Positions 14,640-28,372 of a DNA stretch of 64,000 nucleotides are shown piece by piece. The notes beneath the pieces were generated by a model that did not search any database, was not told the origin of the DNA, and was given only the letters and a program-made list of their open reading frames with translations. The position numbers were made by a program, and so were the translations under genes. Every line of letters starts with the position of its first letter. Positions within the stretch are counted from its first letter, which is position 1. This DNA is from Flaccisagitta enflata (lineage: Eukaryota; Chaetognatha; Sagittoidea; Aphragmophora), in the NCBI GenBank assembly GCA_965153355.1, contig OZ231127.1:79422001-79486000 (forward strand), given 5' to 3'.

Positions 14640-14672
<33 letters not shown>

Positions 14673-14806
14673 AAGAAGAAGAAGAAGAAGAAGAAGAAGA
14701 AGAAGAAGAAGAAGAAGAAGAAGAAGAAGAAGAAGAAGAAGAAGAAGAAGAAGAAGAAGAAGAAAAAGAAGAAGAAGAAGAAGAAGAAGAAGAAGAAGAA
14801 GAAGAA

Positions 14807-14838
<32 letters not shown>

Positions 14839-15238
14839 AGGGGAAGAAGAAGAAGAAGAAGAAGAAGAAGAAGAAGAAGAAGAAGAAGAAGAAGAAGAAG
14901 AAGAAGAAGAAGAAGAAGAAGAAGAAGAAGAAGAAGAAGAAGAAGAAGAAGGGGAAGAAGAAGAAGAAGAAGAAGAAGAAGAAGAAGAAGAAGAAGAAGA
15001 AGAAGAAAAAGAAGATGAGGAAGAAGGACGATAGAAGAAGAAGAAAAAGAAGAAGAAGAAGAGGAAGAAGAAGAAGAAGAGGAAGAAGAAGAAGAGGAAG
15101 AAGGACGATAGAAGAAGAAGAAAAAGAAGAAGAAGAAGAAGAAGAAGAAGAAGAAGAAGAAGAAGAAGAAGAAAAAGAGGAGGAAGAAGGACGATAGAAG
15201 AAGAAGAAGAAGAAGAAGAAGAAGAAGAAGAAGAAGAA

Positions 15239-15269
<31 letters not shown>

Positions 15270-15275
15270 GACGAT
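14618..15275. repeat. Long (GAA)n trinucleotide array
   Basis: About 650 bp of GAA/AAG with scattered GGA and a fourfold AGGAAGAAGGACGATAG interruption at about 15017, 15097, 15177 and 15257, which suggests a higher-order unit of about 80 bp. The poly-Ser/poly-Lys frames are artefacts. Confidence 0.95.
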
Positions 15276-15456
15276 AGGAAGAGTAGGATCTCGGAGCTGA
15301 GACGACAAATTGAGTTTTAAGGGGAAGGAAACGAGACAGCAAAACTGCAAAAGGGAAGGCAAAGGGAAAGGAAGAGAACTCGCAACTCTGTAAGAGACTT
15401 TGTTCGTTCGTTGGTCCATCCGTTGGCCCGTGATGATCGACTTGATAGGTGTGAAA

Positions 15457-16337
<881 letters not shown>

Positions 16338-16939
16338 CAGTGGGGTTCGTGGAATAACAGCCTAAACCGGAGGTAGGTATTTAAGTGTCTTAATTTCATT
16401 TGACAAACTTGATAATTGAAATATAAGTTGTTCACTCAATGCTTTTGTCCCTGAGTTTTTCGGTTGCTATGGAAACCAAAATTATTTTTTCAAACATTTG
16501 TAACCACTAGAATATCAATATTTTGAGAAATATTATCAGGGAACATTGCTCAAAATTAAATTTGCTACAATTTTCCTACAGTATGTTCTGTAAGAATATT
16601 GCTCGTTTGGCTGTTGCTAGGGGGCATTACACCTAGCAACCGCTAAGTAATGCTCCCTAGCAACGGCTAAACGAGCAATATTCTTACAGGACATACTGTG
16701 GGAAAGTTGTAGCAAATTTAATTTTGAGCAATGTTCCCTGATGATATTTCTTAAAATATCAATATTCTAGTTGTTATGAATGTTTAAAAAAAAAATTTTG
16801 GTTTCCATAGCAACCAAAAAACTCAGGGACAAAAGCATCGAGTGAACAACTTATATTTCAAATATCAAGTTTGTCAAATAAAATTAAGACACTTAAATAC
16901 CTTCCTCCAGTTAAGGCTGTTATTCCACGAACCCCACTG
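16338..16939. mobile_element. Palindromic MITE, TA-flanked (Tc1/mariner-like)
   Basis: 602 bp bounded by CAGTGGGGTTCGTGGAATAA and its reverse complement, flanked by TA on both sides (16336-16337 and 16940-16941). Nearly the whole element is one palindrome whose arms meet near 16640. No transposase frame. The TA flanks fit the Tc1/mariner superfamily, and assignment rests only on that. Confidence 0.85.
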
Positions 16940-16941
16940 TA

Positions 16942-18227
16942 GCTTGATCGCTGACACGTAAATATTGATACAGATTACGACGCAGTGCACGGGAAAAAGA
17001 AATTTCATGCGTCATTACAATTTTTAAGATATTTTTTATATTAGTTTTCTATAATTTTTTTTATTGAAAAAACATTTTTTAAGTGTTGAACAAGAAATTT
17101 TTGCATAGCTGATCACTAAAATACAGACTTGATGTTCATAAAGTATTAAAAAAACGTAGAAAAAAAAAGATTTTCTGCAGAAAATTATACTTTGTCATCT
17201 AACTCTTGTTAAGTGAAATTATATCATTGCATGAAAATAAAGAAATTTGCATTTCCAAAAACATGGCCCTTTTTTAAAAACACATAAAATAAGGGCCATG
17301 TTTTTAGAAATGCAAAATTTTCTTTTTTAAGGCCGTGGTATAATTTCACTCAACAAGGTTTTAAAATTTTGTTCACCATTTTTTTCGGGAATTCAAACAT
17401 TCGATTTTTATTTCTGATTGTTATGAGGCCATAGTCAGTATACTGGGTTTAAAAACATTATTAAAACTCCTTATACATTTTATCAAAAGTATTTAACTAA
17501 AATCCTAATAATATTTTTTGATTGTAAACCTATATCATAAGCAAAAAGTAAAATGAAACCAAAATTTGCTTTTCCTGTACACCATGACTTACACCGTTGT
17601 AGTAATCGTGCCATATTGGTAGTTGCTAGTTGCTAGTTGTTCTACTTGTCTTACGACATTGAGAAAAAAAGAAACGAGGAAACTGGAATATAATACGTAA
17701 AGGACGAAATCACTGCTTTCCTTTTCCTCGTTTCCTTGCTTTTATTTTCCCCGTTTCCTTGCTTTCCTTTTCCTCGTTTCATTTTTAGTCGCGTGCTACT
17801 CTTCACTCTCCACGTTTTTTCCGTCCATCCGTCTGTCTGTTACATTTTTTTTGTTTTGCGGGTGGTTTTTGCATAACTGCTCAGTGCCCAAATGCAAAGA
17901 TAGCCTTCTTACATCATTTTAAGACAAGTAGAACAACTACCAATATCGCTGAGACGTTGTTTTTGATGAAATTGAATTAACTGCCGTGGATATTTGGAAG
18001 CCTTTAAAGTTCGTCTCTGTCCTGAATGCATGTTTGTCTGTTTGTCTCTTTGCGTTGCATCATACGCATGAGTGTGCGTGTCTGTGTTTGGACTTTGGAC
18101 GCCTAATATTGTGATCTGATCGCGTGCGTGCATCACTGCACCTGCAGCTTCCACTTAGACAGATACAACGCTTTCTCTCATTTCTTAAAAAAGCATTGAC
18201 GTTTAGGTAAACAAAAACAAAGACATT
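16942..18227. other. Region upstream of gene 1 with small inverted repeats
   Basis: An inverted repeat at 17203-17362 has arms containing ATTTGCATTTCCAAAAACAT and a short loop. A second pair, TATTGGTAGTTG...TTCTACTTGTCTTA (17614-17652) and its reverse complement (17917-17948), encloses a truncated family A element (about 17783-17905). No gene was seen. Confidence 0.65.
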
Positions 18228-18299
18228 AGATTGACCCGATACTCACGACCGAACGCAACTCAAAGCGCAACTCAAAATTTTTTTTTCCCAAAAGTGAAG
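18228..18299 (+). promoter_or_regulatory. Conserved 5' leader of gene 1
   Basis: AGATTGACCCGATACT at 18228 recurs at 37372, 55-72 bp before the ATG of the paralogue, followed by similar ACCG.AC.CAACT sequence. The shared segment probably marks the 5' UTR or transcription start area. Confidence 0.5.
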
Positions 18300-20337
18300 A
18301 TGATGTTCGGAATCTTCTCTTTCGTCGCCGTATTCATGATGGCTTCGGCTACGAAGAAAGGTAATCATTATTTATTGACCGATTTTACCAACGAGACATA
18401 ATATTGATATGTTTTGCCTTTTGAAGCTATTGGCTTTGCGAGGGAATCCGTATTCGTTTTACTGCATTTCATTTGGCATCCCTTGTTATGTTAAGGAAGG
18501 GGAGGACATATGTCCACACATGTTGCATATATGACATGTAATAGACAAACGTTGTTAGCCGTTACAAACGATTATGAGAGCAATTATATTTCTTTTACAG
18601 GCGATGACACGCTATTGTCGGCATTATCGAAAGAACGTGAAGAAATGAAAGCGGTGTATCGTCACGAAAACAAAGAACTTCGTCAAGAAAACACGAAATT
18701 ACAACTGGAAGACGACAAACTTCGGAGACGGGACGAACAGCTCCAAGAACAAATCGTCAAGCTTCGGGACGAAAAGCTTCAAGACGAAAACGCTCGGTTG
18801 AAGAAGGAAAATGAAAATCTTCGTCATGCCGATCGTCGTCAAAGGTAGACGCATTATTTGAATTGAACGAGTATCCAAGCAGCGCATTCTCAGAAGGTTT
18901 CGTACGCGTATTTACTACTCACTCTCATGTGAGGGTTAACAACGCCCTCTTCAATGAATTTCAGCTTGTCATTTCAGTCGCGGACGAACCGGACATGTGG
19001 GCAGGGGCAAGAAAACGTTTGTAGCTCAAAAACAGTAAACTCATGTAAATCCATTTAAAACGCGCATTTCTACCCCTCCCACTCCTACTTCCGTGACGAA
19101 ATCTTAACCCCGGTTTTCTTATTTACCCATTGACATTGTATGATTGTAGGGATCAAATCGACGTTTTTGAGAAAAAAATGAAGGAGTTGATTCGTCAGGA
19201 AGACGTCGCTTTGGAAACGAAGAAGCGAGAATCGCAGACCAGCAACTCTTCAAATAGTATGACGTTTTCTGTGTTTATTCTTTACCATGTCACATCACTT
19301 ATATATACATTTAACTTATCTCTTTTTCTGTAAACCTGATTTTAGTCGAGTACTCGTGACTCCACACCTTGCCGTGTCGGTCCGTCCGTCCCTATGTCAT
19401 AATGTTGAATCGCGAGCGGTTTTTGCATTACCGCCCCTGCCCAACCGTTCACGACTGTCCTGTCGCGTATCTGGCCTTGTTACTGCAACAAATCGACCTG
19501 CGTCCTGATTCAGATATACCCTGATATGTAAAAACAAGGCCGGATCCACGGCAATCCAGTCACGGACGGTTGGGCAAACAGTAATGCGAAATCCGCTCGG
19601 AATTCAAAAGTGTGACGGACCGATGGACCGACTGACCGACACGGTAAGGTGTGGAGTCGCGTGTCCGCGACTAAGAACTGATCTAGTTCTGTGATGTATT
19701 AATATGAAACGATTCGTTTTCATGACATTATGATGGTGATTAATGAATGATGAGGCCGATGTCGTCCAGAATAATGTATTTCAGTGCTAATAAAGCATTG
19801 TTGAATGTTCAATTCACAGCGGAAGCCATCGCGGAGGTGGCGTTCAAAAACGGCTCAGCTCACGCTACGTCTATGATTAGCAGAGGTTACGGGCCCGCGA
19901 AGGCCTTCATTGTAGGAGACGTGAATAAGTTTTGGGAGTCTAGCAGCGATGCCAAACACCGCGGCGTCTATCCCAAAATGATTTGGTATGATTTTCCGGT
20001 TGGCAACGCCTTCGTTCCGGCGCGCATCACTTTTCAAGGTTGCCAGAACGTAGCAAACGACCCTACAAAAGACACCAAGTATACACCGTCGATTTGGGAA
20101 TTTGTTGGCTCGAACGACGCAGTTTGCAACGAATCAGGCAACTGGACCATCCTCTGCCATGATTATTCCCACGTGCAGCCGCAAAATCATTGGGCGATAA
20201 AACGCTGCGACGTTAAGGGCAAGGCCGAGAAGAAATTTAGGTGTTTGGGAATCAACATTCTTAGTACTCACGATGATCACAGTCAGGCTTCGAACATTCG
20301 AATGTGGCGGAAAGTTGAAGCGGGTTCCAATGAATAA
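18300..20337 (+). CDS. Secreted coiled-coil / F5/8-type-C (discoidin-like) protein, paralogue 1
   Basis: Four exons: 18300-18360, 18601-18844, 19150-19256 and 19820-20337. Each intron is GT-AG, all exons join in frame and the product is 309 aa. Residues 1-17 are a signal peptide (hydrophobic FSFVAVFMM core, ASA before the likely cleavage site). Residues about 25-135 form a charged coiled coil with heptad leucines (LRQENTKLQLEDDKLRRRD). Residues about 140-300 look like a galactose-binding F5/8-type-C fold: KAFIVGD, PKMIWYDFPVGN, PARITFQG, IWEFVGSND, NWTIL, NIRMW, with several Cys. Inference: an oligomeric secreted ligand-binding or lectin-like protein. The paralogue at 37428-44159 has the same exon lengths and phases, which strongly supports the model. 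Family A elements sit in introns 2 and 3. The ligand is unknown. The F5/8C assignment comes from the motif pattern, not a profile search. Confidence 0.85.
19341..19481 (-). mobile_element. Family A element in intron 3 of gene 1
   Basis: TTTTAGTCGAGTACTCGTGA hairpin, GTCGGTCCGTCCGTCC core, CCTGTCGCGTATCTGGCCTT end. It is followed 50 bp later by an oppositely oriented copy. Confidence 0.75.
19534..19675 (+). mobile_element. Family A element in intron 3 of gene 1
   Basis: ACAAGGCCGGATCCACGGCA start, GACCGATGGACCGACTGACC core, GGAGTCGCGTGTCCGCGACT hairpin end. It is inverted relative to the copy at 19341. Confidence 0.78.
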
Positions 20338-20623
20338 CCTCACAATATGAAATGATTTTGATGATACTATGAATTCAATGACTTCGATTGTACACGCTTT
20401 TTTATGAGTAAGGACAAAGTTTATAAGGATATGAGGCTGAAATTTTGCCAAAATTGAAGGACATTTTAAGGAATAAGCCCAGCATTGGATTTATGATTTT
20501 TTTTTATTCACAATTTTCATTGTCTTTGCGCAAATTCTTATAGAAAATGATAATGTTGTTTATTAAATGATACGTTGTTTTATTATGAATGAATGTGAAG
20601 CAATTATAGTTATAAAAATTTAG

Positions 20624-20629
20624 AATAAA
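20624..20629 (+). promoter_or_regulatory. Candidate polyadenylation signal of gene 1
   Basis: AATAAA 287 bp after the stop codon. No other feature lies between. Confidence 0.35.
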
Positions 20630-21055
20630 AAAAATATTAAGGACATGCTATAAACATTTCAGTTTAAAATTTGCAAAAATTTGAAGTCATCCCAGCCTCA
20701 GAAAAAAATTACTGGTCTTTATGTACAAAAAAGCGTGTAATAAAATTTTTGCAAAAGATAGACATTTCTATTTCTAGTTTCCATTCTTTTGAAAAGGAAT
20801 GTGAGAAGTAGAATATTCTCTCTAAAAACTAGATCGACACTTTACCAGGGGCGTAGGACAAGGGCATGCCGGGCATGCCATGGCATGCCCTGATGTCGGG
20901 ACACTACAGTTGTCGGGACACCAATCTCATCAAGAAAAAAAAAAGAAGGGAGAAGGAAGAGGAGGAAGCAGAAAAGGAAGAAGGAAAATTAAAAGAAAAG
21001 GAAAAAAAGAAGAAGGAAAGAAGAAAAGAAGCAACGAAAAAAATGAAATGCAGAC

Positions 21056-21058
<3 letters not shown>

Positions 21059-21146
<88 letters not shown>
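21059..21146. repeat. (GA)n microsatellite in the hAT element
   Basis: About 88 bp of GA near the left end of the hAT element. Confidence 0.95.
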
Positions 21147-21147
<1 letters not shown>

Positions 21148-21979
21148 AATAAGTTGAAAGAAAAAAATGTTGATCAAAAGTGAAAGGAGAAAGAAAGAAA
21201 AAGAGGAAAGAAAGACAGAGCAACACAAACACACTAGCAGATAGACAGAGGAATAATTGAATTTTTATGGTGGCGAACTAACAGATACAAAGGCCTCAAA
21301 TTTCCTTTAATAAATCAAATGGATATCATAATTGATGAATTTGATAAAAAAAATGACGCAAGAAAAAATCTTCGTCACAAATTTCTATCCATGGGTTTAT
21401 AGTTGCACAAGTCTTGATTTCCCCCTTGGGATTTTTTTTGCCACTTAATGTTTATTTTTTTACCTCTGTACTCTTTTAAAGTAATGTTCTATTTTAACTA
21501 GTATAAAATTGTATTATAGTACTGCCAAAAATGTTAATTTTTTTTCAATATCATTTTTTACATATTTTTGTTAATTTTTTCCCACAACTGGGAAGGGGGG
21601 GGAGATGGGGGAAATTTGTAGCTATACTGCACAGTGGGCGCCATGCTGATGGTAGAAATCATTTCTATTAAGAAATCATTTCTATAAAGGAATCTTTTTT
21701 ATCTAGAAAAGAATTCTATGGCCAAATCTTTTCTCATCATGAATCTCTCAGCTACAGGAGATAAAATGATGTAGATGATGATTCGCCATGGCAGTTGGGC
21801 TATTGCTTATAATGACTCATTTGGTTGGTGTGTCTCTATTGACAACAATCGCGGTTAATCCCAGGCATCGCCTTAGAATCGTTAACGCATTTTCAATTAT
21901 TCATTAATATAAATCATCTTATGAGGGATTGAGGGGGTGAGCAAAGTGAGTGAGTGAGCCAGTGAATTTAAGAATAAAA

Positions 21980-24900
21980 AGAATCGATAGACAGAATCAA
22001 TATTGAACAGATAGAATCGCGATACGCGATTGAACAGACAGAAATGGGATTGAAGCAACAAAATCGGGATTGAACAGACAAAATTGTAATTAAGCAAACA
22101 GAAACAGCAGACAGAATTGGGAGTCAACAGACGGAATCAGAATTTAACAGACTGAATAAGGGGTTAACAGAAGGAATCAGGAGTTAACAGACAGTCAGGA
22201 GTCAACAGACGAAATCTTGAGTCAACAGCCAGAATCGCGAGTCAACAGACGGAATTGTGAATCATCAGACAGAATCGCGAGTCAACACACAGAATCGCGA
22301 GTCAACAGACAAAATTGTGAGTCGAAAGACAGAATCCCAAGTCAACATACGGAATCACAAGTCATCAGACAGAATAGCGAGTCTACAGACAGAATTGTGA
22401 GTCTACAGACGGAATCGCGAGTCTACAGACGGAATCGCGAGTCTAAAGACGGGATTGCGAGTCTAAAGACGGAATTGCGAGTCTACAGACAGAATCGCGA
22501 GTCTAAAGATGGAATAGCGAGTCTACGGACGGAATCGCGAGTCTACAGACGGAATTGCGAGTTGACAAATGGAATTGCGAGTTGGCAGACGGAATCGCGA
22601 GTCGACAATAAAATCGCGAGTTGACAGATGTAATCGCGAGTCGACAGACAGAATTGCAAGTCGACAAACGGAGTTGCCAGTCTCTAGACAGAATCGCGAG
22701 TCAACAGACAGAATCACAAGTCGAAATAACAGAGTTGCGAGTCGACAGACGGAATCGCGAGTCGACAAACAGAATTGCGAGTCGACAGACGGAATTGCGA
22801 GTGAACAGACAATATTGCAATTTGACAGACTGAATTGCGAGTGGACAGACTGAATCGTGAGTCTACAGACAGAATGCTATTCTACTGACAGAATTGCAAT
22901 GCTACAGATGGAATCGCGTGTCTACAGATGGAATGGTGAGACTACAGATAGAATTGCTAGTCTACAGACGGAATCACGATTCTTTATACGGAAACGTTTG
23001 TCTACAGACGGAATCGCAAGTCTACATACAGAATTGCGAGCCTACAGACGGAACCGCGAGTCTACAGATAGAATCGCGAGTCTATAGACAAAATCGCGAG
23101 TCTACAAACAGAATTGCAAGTCTACAGACAGAATCGCGAGTCTACAGACAGAATCGCGAGTCTACAGACGGAATTGCGAGTTGACAGAGAGAATTGCGAG
23201 TTGACAGACAGAATTGCGAGTTGACAGACAGAATTGCGATGACAACAAAATCGCGAGTCAACAGAGGGTATAGTGAGTCAACAGACGGAATTGCGAGTTG
23301 ACAGACGGGATTGTGAGTCAACAAACAGAGTCGCGAGTCAACAGACAGAATGGCAAATCGACAGACAGAATTTCAAGTTGACAGAAGGAATCTTGAGTTG
23401 ACTGACGGAATTGCGAGTTGACAGACAGAATTGCGAGTCGACAGACGGAATTGCAAGTGGACAGACAGAAATGCAAGTCAACAGACGGATTTACAAGTTG
23501 ACAGATGGAATTGTGAGTTGACAGACGGAATCGCGAGTCCACAGACAGAATCGCGATTCTACAGACGGAAGCGTAAGTAACCGACAGAATTGCAAGTCCG
23601 AGTTGACAGACAAAATGGCAAGTTGACAGACAGAATTGCGATTTGACAGACGGAATCGTGAGTCAACAGAAGGAATCGCGAGTTGACAGACGGAATCGCC
23701 AGTTGACAGATGGAATAGCGAGTTGACAGAAGGAATTGCGAGTCGACAGAATCGCGAGTCGGTAGACAGAATCGCGAATCAACAGACAGGATCGCTATTC
23801 TACAGACAGAATTGCAATACGACAGACAGAATCTACAGATGGAATCATGAGACTACACACAGAATTGCGAGTTGATAGATGGAATCTCGAGTTGACAGAC
23901 AGAATTGCAAGTCGACAGACGGAATTGTGAGTCGACAGACAGAATTGCAAGTTGGCAGACAGAATTGCAAGTCGACTGATGGAATTGCAAGTCGACAGAC
24001 AGAATTGCGAGTCAACAGTCGGAATTACAAGTCAACCGATGGAATTGTGAGTTGACAGACGGAATTGCGAGTCGACAAACAGAATTGCAATTCTACAGAC
24101 GGAAGCGCAAGTAATTGACAGAATTGCAAGTCTACAGACGGAATCCCGAGTCCACAGACGAAATGGCGAGTGGACAGACGGAATTGCGTGTCGACAGACA
24201 GAATAGCGAGTCAACAGAAGGAATCGCGAGTCAGCAGACGGAATTACCAGTTGACAGACGGAATTGTGAGTCGACAGATGGAATTGCAAGTCAACAGACA
24301 GAATTGCAAGTCGACTGATGGAATTGCAAGTGGACAGACAGAATTGTGAGTCAACAGATGGAATTACAAGTCAACAGATGGAATTGTGAGTTCACAGACG
24401 GAATTACGATTTGACAGACAGAATTGCAATTCTACAGATGGAAACACAAGTAATTGACAGAATTGCAAGTCTACAGACAGAATCCAAAGTCGACAGACAA
24501 AATGGCGAGTGGACAGACGGAATTGCGAGTCGACAGACAGAATCGCGAGTCGACAGACGGAATTGCGAGTCACCAGACGGAATCGCAAGTTGACAGATGG
24601 AATAGCGAGTTGACAGACGGAATTGTGAGTCGTCCAACCACCATCCATCCAAATTACCGCCAGGCGGTTTTTAGTATTACTCTTAATTTTCCGCTTGAAT
24701 TTACTCAGGATGGACTTCCTGAACTAGGATCCAGCTTCAAAGAAATCTTTCTTGTGGCGCTTTTTGAAAAAAATCCAAAATTGATAATTTTTCATTCTAT
24801 ATTGCACTCAGACTCTAGAGGGTTGTTAGAAAACCTTTTTAGATAGCATATTTGAATTCCTGATGAAATTTCCTTTCGTTTGATAGGTCACACTATATAT

Positions 24901-26268
24901 TTTTCAAAAGAGATCAAATTTTCAATTTTTTAGCCACCATTATTTTTTGTAACGGTGGCTTAGAAATTAGAAATTTTATTTCTTTTCAAAAACATATAGT
25001 GCGACCTATCAAATGAGAGGAAATTTTATCAGGAATTCAGATATGCTATCTAAAAAGATCTTCTAACAACCCTAAAAATTCTGACTTCAAAATAAGAGAA
25101 AAAACAATCAATTTTGGATTTTTTTCAAAAGGCGCCACAAGAAAGATTTTTTTAAAGCTGGATTCTTGTTCAGGAGGTCCATATTGAGTGTAAACAAGCA
25201 GAAAATCCAGAGTAATACTGAAAACCACCTGGCGGTAGTTTGAACGGATGGTGCGACGGAATCGCGAGTTGACAGATGGAATTGCAATTTGACAGACTGA
25301 ATCGTGAATCTACAGACAGAATTGCTATTCTACGGACGGAATCGCAATACTACAGACAGAATCTACAGATGGCATTGTGATACTACACACGGAATCGCGA
25401 GTTGATAGATGTAATCCTAAGTTGACAGACAGAATTGCGAGTTGACAGACGGAATTGCGAGTTAACAGACGAAATCGCGAGTCTAGAGACGAAATCGCAA
25501 GTCTACAGACGGGATCGCAATTCTTCATATTGCGGGTCTACAGACGGAATTGTGAGTCAACAGACAGAATCGCAAGCCTACAGACAGAATCGCAAGCCTA
25601 CAGACGGAATCGCGAGCCTACAGACGGAATCGCGAGTCTACAGACGGAATCCGGGGTCTAAAGACAGAATTGCGAGTCTACAGACAGAATTGTGACTCTA
25701 CAGACGGAATCGCGAGGCTACAGATGGAATTGCAAGCCTACGGATGGAATCGCGAGTCTACAGACAGAATCGCGAGTCTTCAGAAGGAATCGCGAGTCTA
25801 CAGATGGAATCACGAGTCTACAGACGGAATCGCGAGTCTACAGACGGAATTGCGAGTCTACAGACGGAATCGCGAGTCTACAGACGGAATCGCGAGTCTA
25901 CAGACAGAATCGCGAGTCTACAGACGGAATCGCGAGTCTACAGACGGAATCGCGAGTCTACAGACGGAATCGCGAGTCTACAGACGGAATCGCGAGTCTA
26001 CAGATGGAATCGCGAGTCTACAGACGGAATCGCGAGTCTACAGACGGAATCGCGAGTCTACAGACGGAATCGCGAGTCTACAGACGGAATAGCGAGTCTA
26101 CAGACGGAATCGCGAGTCTACAGACGGAATCGCGAGTCTACAGACGGAATCGCGAGTCTACAGACGGAATCGCAAGTCTACAGACGGAATCGCGAGTCTA
26201 CAGACGGAATCGCATGCCTACAGATGGAGTCGCGAGTCTAAAGATGGAATCGCGAGTCTACAGACAAC
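21980..26268. repeat. 20-bp satellite array CGCGAGTCTACAGACGGAAT
   Basis: About 3.7 kb of 20-bp units, excluding the MITE at 24639-25253, so roughly 180 units. Units are degenerate in the left and middle parts (GTTGACAGACAGAATTGCGA variants) and nearly identical at 25741-26210, where three units fill each 60 bases. The long frames across it repeat a 20-residue pattern (three 20-bp units) and are not considered protein-coding. Variants cluster by neighbourhood: GTTGAC, GTCGAC and GTCTAC types form blocks, as expected for local amplification. Confidence 0.95.
24639..25253. mobile_element. Palindromic MITE nested in the satellite (copy 1)
   Basis: Ends ACCATCCATCCAAATTACCG and CGGTAGTTTGAACGGATGGT are inverted. 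The arms contain AAATCTTTCTTGTGGCGC and its complement and meet at an AGCCACC...GGTGGCT hairpin near 24945. The satellite resumes directly on the right side. A second copy is at 31934-32572. Confidence 0.85.
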
Positions 26269-26894
26269 CCAAAGCCTCAACGAATCATCGATGTGTAGCG
26301 TGCAGATATTAAGCATCCTTTAGGCTTTAGGCATACGTAATCTTAGAATGTCACCTGCGCTATCGTTGCATCCTATAAACACGATCATTTCATTTCCGCA
26401 ACATAAACCTGTGAGATCCCCCTTCTAACTGAGTCAAGACAAGCAATAGCCCAACAGCAATAACGAATCAGTGTCTAGGTCATTTTATCTCCTACAGCTG
26501 AGAGATTCATGATGTGAAGAGATTTGGCCATAGAAATCTTTTCTAGATAGAAAAGTTTTGTTAATGGAAATGATTTCGCTATAGAAATGATTTCTACCAT
26601 TAGCATGCCACCCACTGTGTAAAACTTGTAATTTAATCATTTTAAAAAATGTCATTAAGTAATCATTCATTAAAAAAATTTATGAAGCAATCAAAAGTTG
26701 CTAAAACATGTTTCTTTACTGAACACAATTCATGAAGCCAGCAAAAGTATAGCAATAATTACTTTTTATTAGAGTTTATGATTAAAAACCAAAAATTAGT
26801 TTCTGTTGGGACACTAAATTTGTCGGACACTAATTAGGGGGTGGCATGTCCTAAAGATTTAACTCTCCTACGCGGCTACGCCCCTGCACTTTAC

Positions 26895-28370
26895 TGTGGT
26901 AGCGGCAGCTGATCAGAGCTGATCAGATACTGTTTAGTTAGCCCCTCATCGATATGGGATGGGAAGTTAAATTTTTTAAGTTTTAAGTCGAGCACTCTCG
27001 TCTCTATAGATGATTGGACAGTTCTAAGAATGAATAACGCCAGGCGTACCGTCTTGGACCGTGCATCTGGCCTTGTTAAGGGATATCCGCATTCAAGAGA
27101 AGTTTTTGAAAATATCCCTCACATCAGGGGAAATCTTTATTAAATTGCATGGATTCTGAGAAAAAAATAATTGGATTGTGAAATAATCTATACGTAGGCA
27201 TCCGATGTAGCGAGAATTTTGGGATTTAGGCCACATTGGGGGGTCATAGGCTGTCTTAACTTTCGGTTAAGACGTAAATTTGACCTTGTCGTATCAAAAA
27301 TCGTTAAGCGCCTGAGCCTTTCTTTGAGCATACTGGAATTCCAATGCCGCCGCTTCTTTTTGATTTGATTTTTTCATCATAACAGTCTCTGATGCTAAAT
27401 TATAAGTAAACTATATGATTATAAGTAAACTATATGATTAGTTATTATCTACAAAGAAATTACAGACAAAAACGTTCTTTTGTCTTGCTGTTATAGGAAA
27501 TTCGAGCAGCAGAGGATTTGAAACAAGCTGCGGTTTCTTGATTTTTAAGGAATTTATGATAATAGTACACATTTAAAATTCAAAAGCGATTGGCGTTTTA
27601 CATGGAACCGAGCATTGTCCACTTACACACAGCAAGTTAAGACAGCCCCTCATCCACTTATCCGCTTCTTTCACTGGTACTATGCGTTTTTAACTGAAAA
27701 TTTCATGCCTACTATACGAAGAAATTTATCCAAAATGATGAAATATTTCCTGCACCATGAATATCCTGGCATGAATTTAATTAATGATTACTGATGAATT
27801 GACTTAACTCAAAATAAAGTGGTTACATTATAACAGTAGCCAAATAAAAAAAGAGACAAAATGATTTTCAATGTTTCACATTCATCAAATGAGAAAAATA
27901 TAGCAAAATCCATGACCGTTTTAAAGCTCTTCGAAAGATCTTCGAAATGGGACCATGCTGGTTGTCGTAGCTTTTTTTGTTTAGAAATGACATAAGAATA
28001 AGGAGAAGATCGTCAAGCGTGTAAAACCCACAGTGAAAAAGCTGTACCTTTTTGTTTGTTCATAAAAAAAATAGAGAAAAAATCTGTTTGAACTTTTTTT
28101 TGAACTTTTTTCAAAGATTTTTGAATTTTCTTTCATTCAAGACCAATCCCAGATTTGTAACTCAAACCATTTAAGAGTTAGAGCTCTTCAAAGTTAACTA
28201 CTTCTTTTCAAAACCTTTTTAATTCAGTTGAATCCCAAAACTGAATATGGCAATGTTTTTATTCATTCTTGTGCCATTTCTAGACGAATAAAGCTAGCAG
28301 GCGTGCTTTTTATGGAGTAGCGAGTAGCGCCGCTACTCGGAATGAAAGAGGCACCTCTCGGAATATCTCA
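26895..28370. other. Intergenic stretch with weak repeats
   Basis: Holds a degraded family A copy (about 26988-27078: AGTCGAGCACTCTCGTCTCT ... CATCTGGCCTTGTT), a 21-bp tandem duplication (ATTATAAGTAAACTATATG, 27401-27440) and a pair of inverted GGCTGTCTTAACTT segments (27250 and 27628). No gene. Confidence 0.5.
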
Positions 28371-28372
28371 GA

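Larger units (their letters stand above)
20838..26894. mobile_element. hAT-like element of 6 kb carrying a satellite array
   Basis: Termini CAGGGGCGTAG (20846) and CTACGCCCCTG (ends 26886) are inverted and flanked by a perfect 8-bp direct repeat CACTTTAC (20838-20845 and 26887-26894). Eight-base duplications with CAGGG-type ends are characteristic of hAT elements. Sub-terminal segments are also inverted: 21638-21800 (ATGGTAGAAATCATTTCTAT, CATCATGAATCTCTCAGCT) pairs with 26460-26610. The interior is mostly 20-bp tandem repeat with a nested MITE. No transposase frame is visible, so it is non-autonomous. Confidence 0.88.

Noticed and set aside
21980-26268. CRISPR-like regular array
   Set aside because: The units are contiguous 20-bp repeats without spacers, in a eukaryotic transposon.
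22217-26312. Long open frames with a 20-residue repeat (RVYRRNRESTDGIASLQTES type)
   Set aside because: They translate the 20-bp satellite in several overlapping frames, with no signal, domain or splice support.
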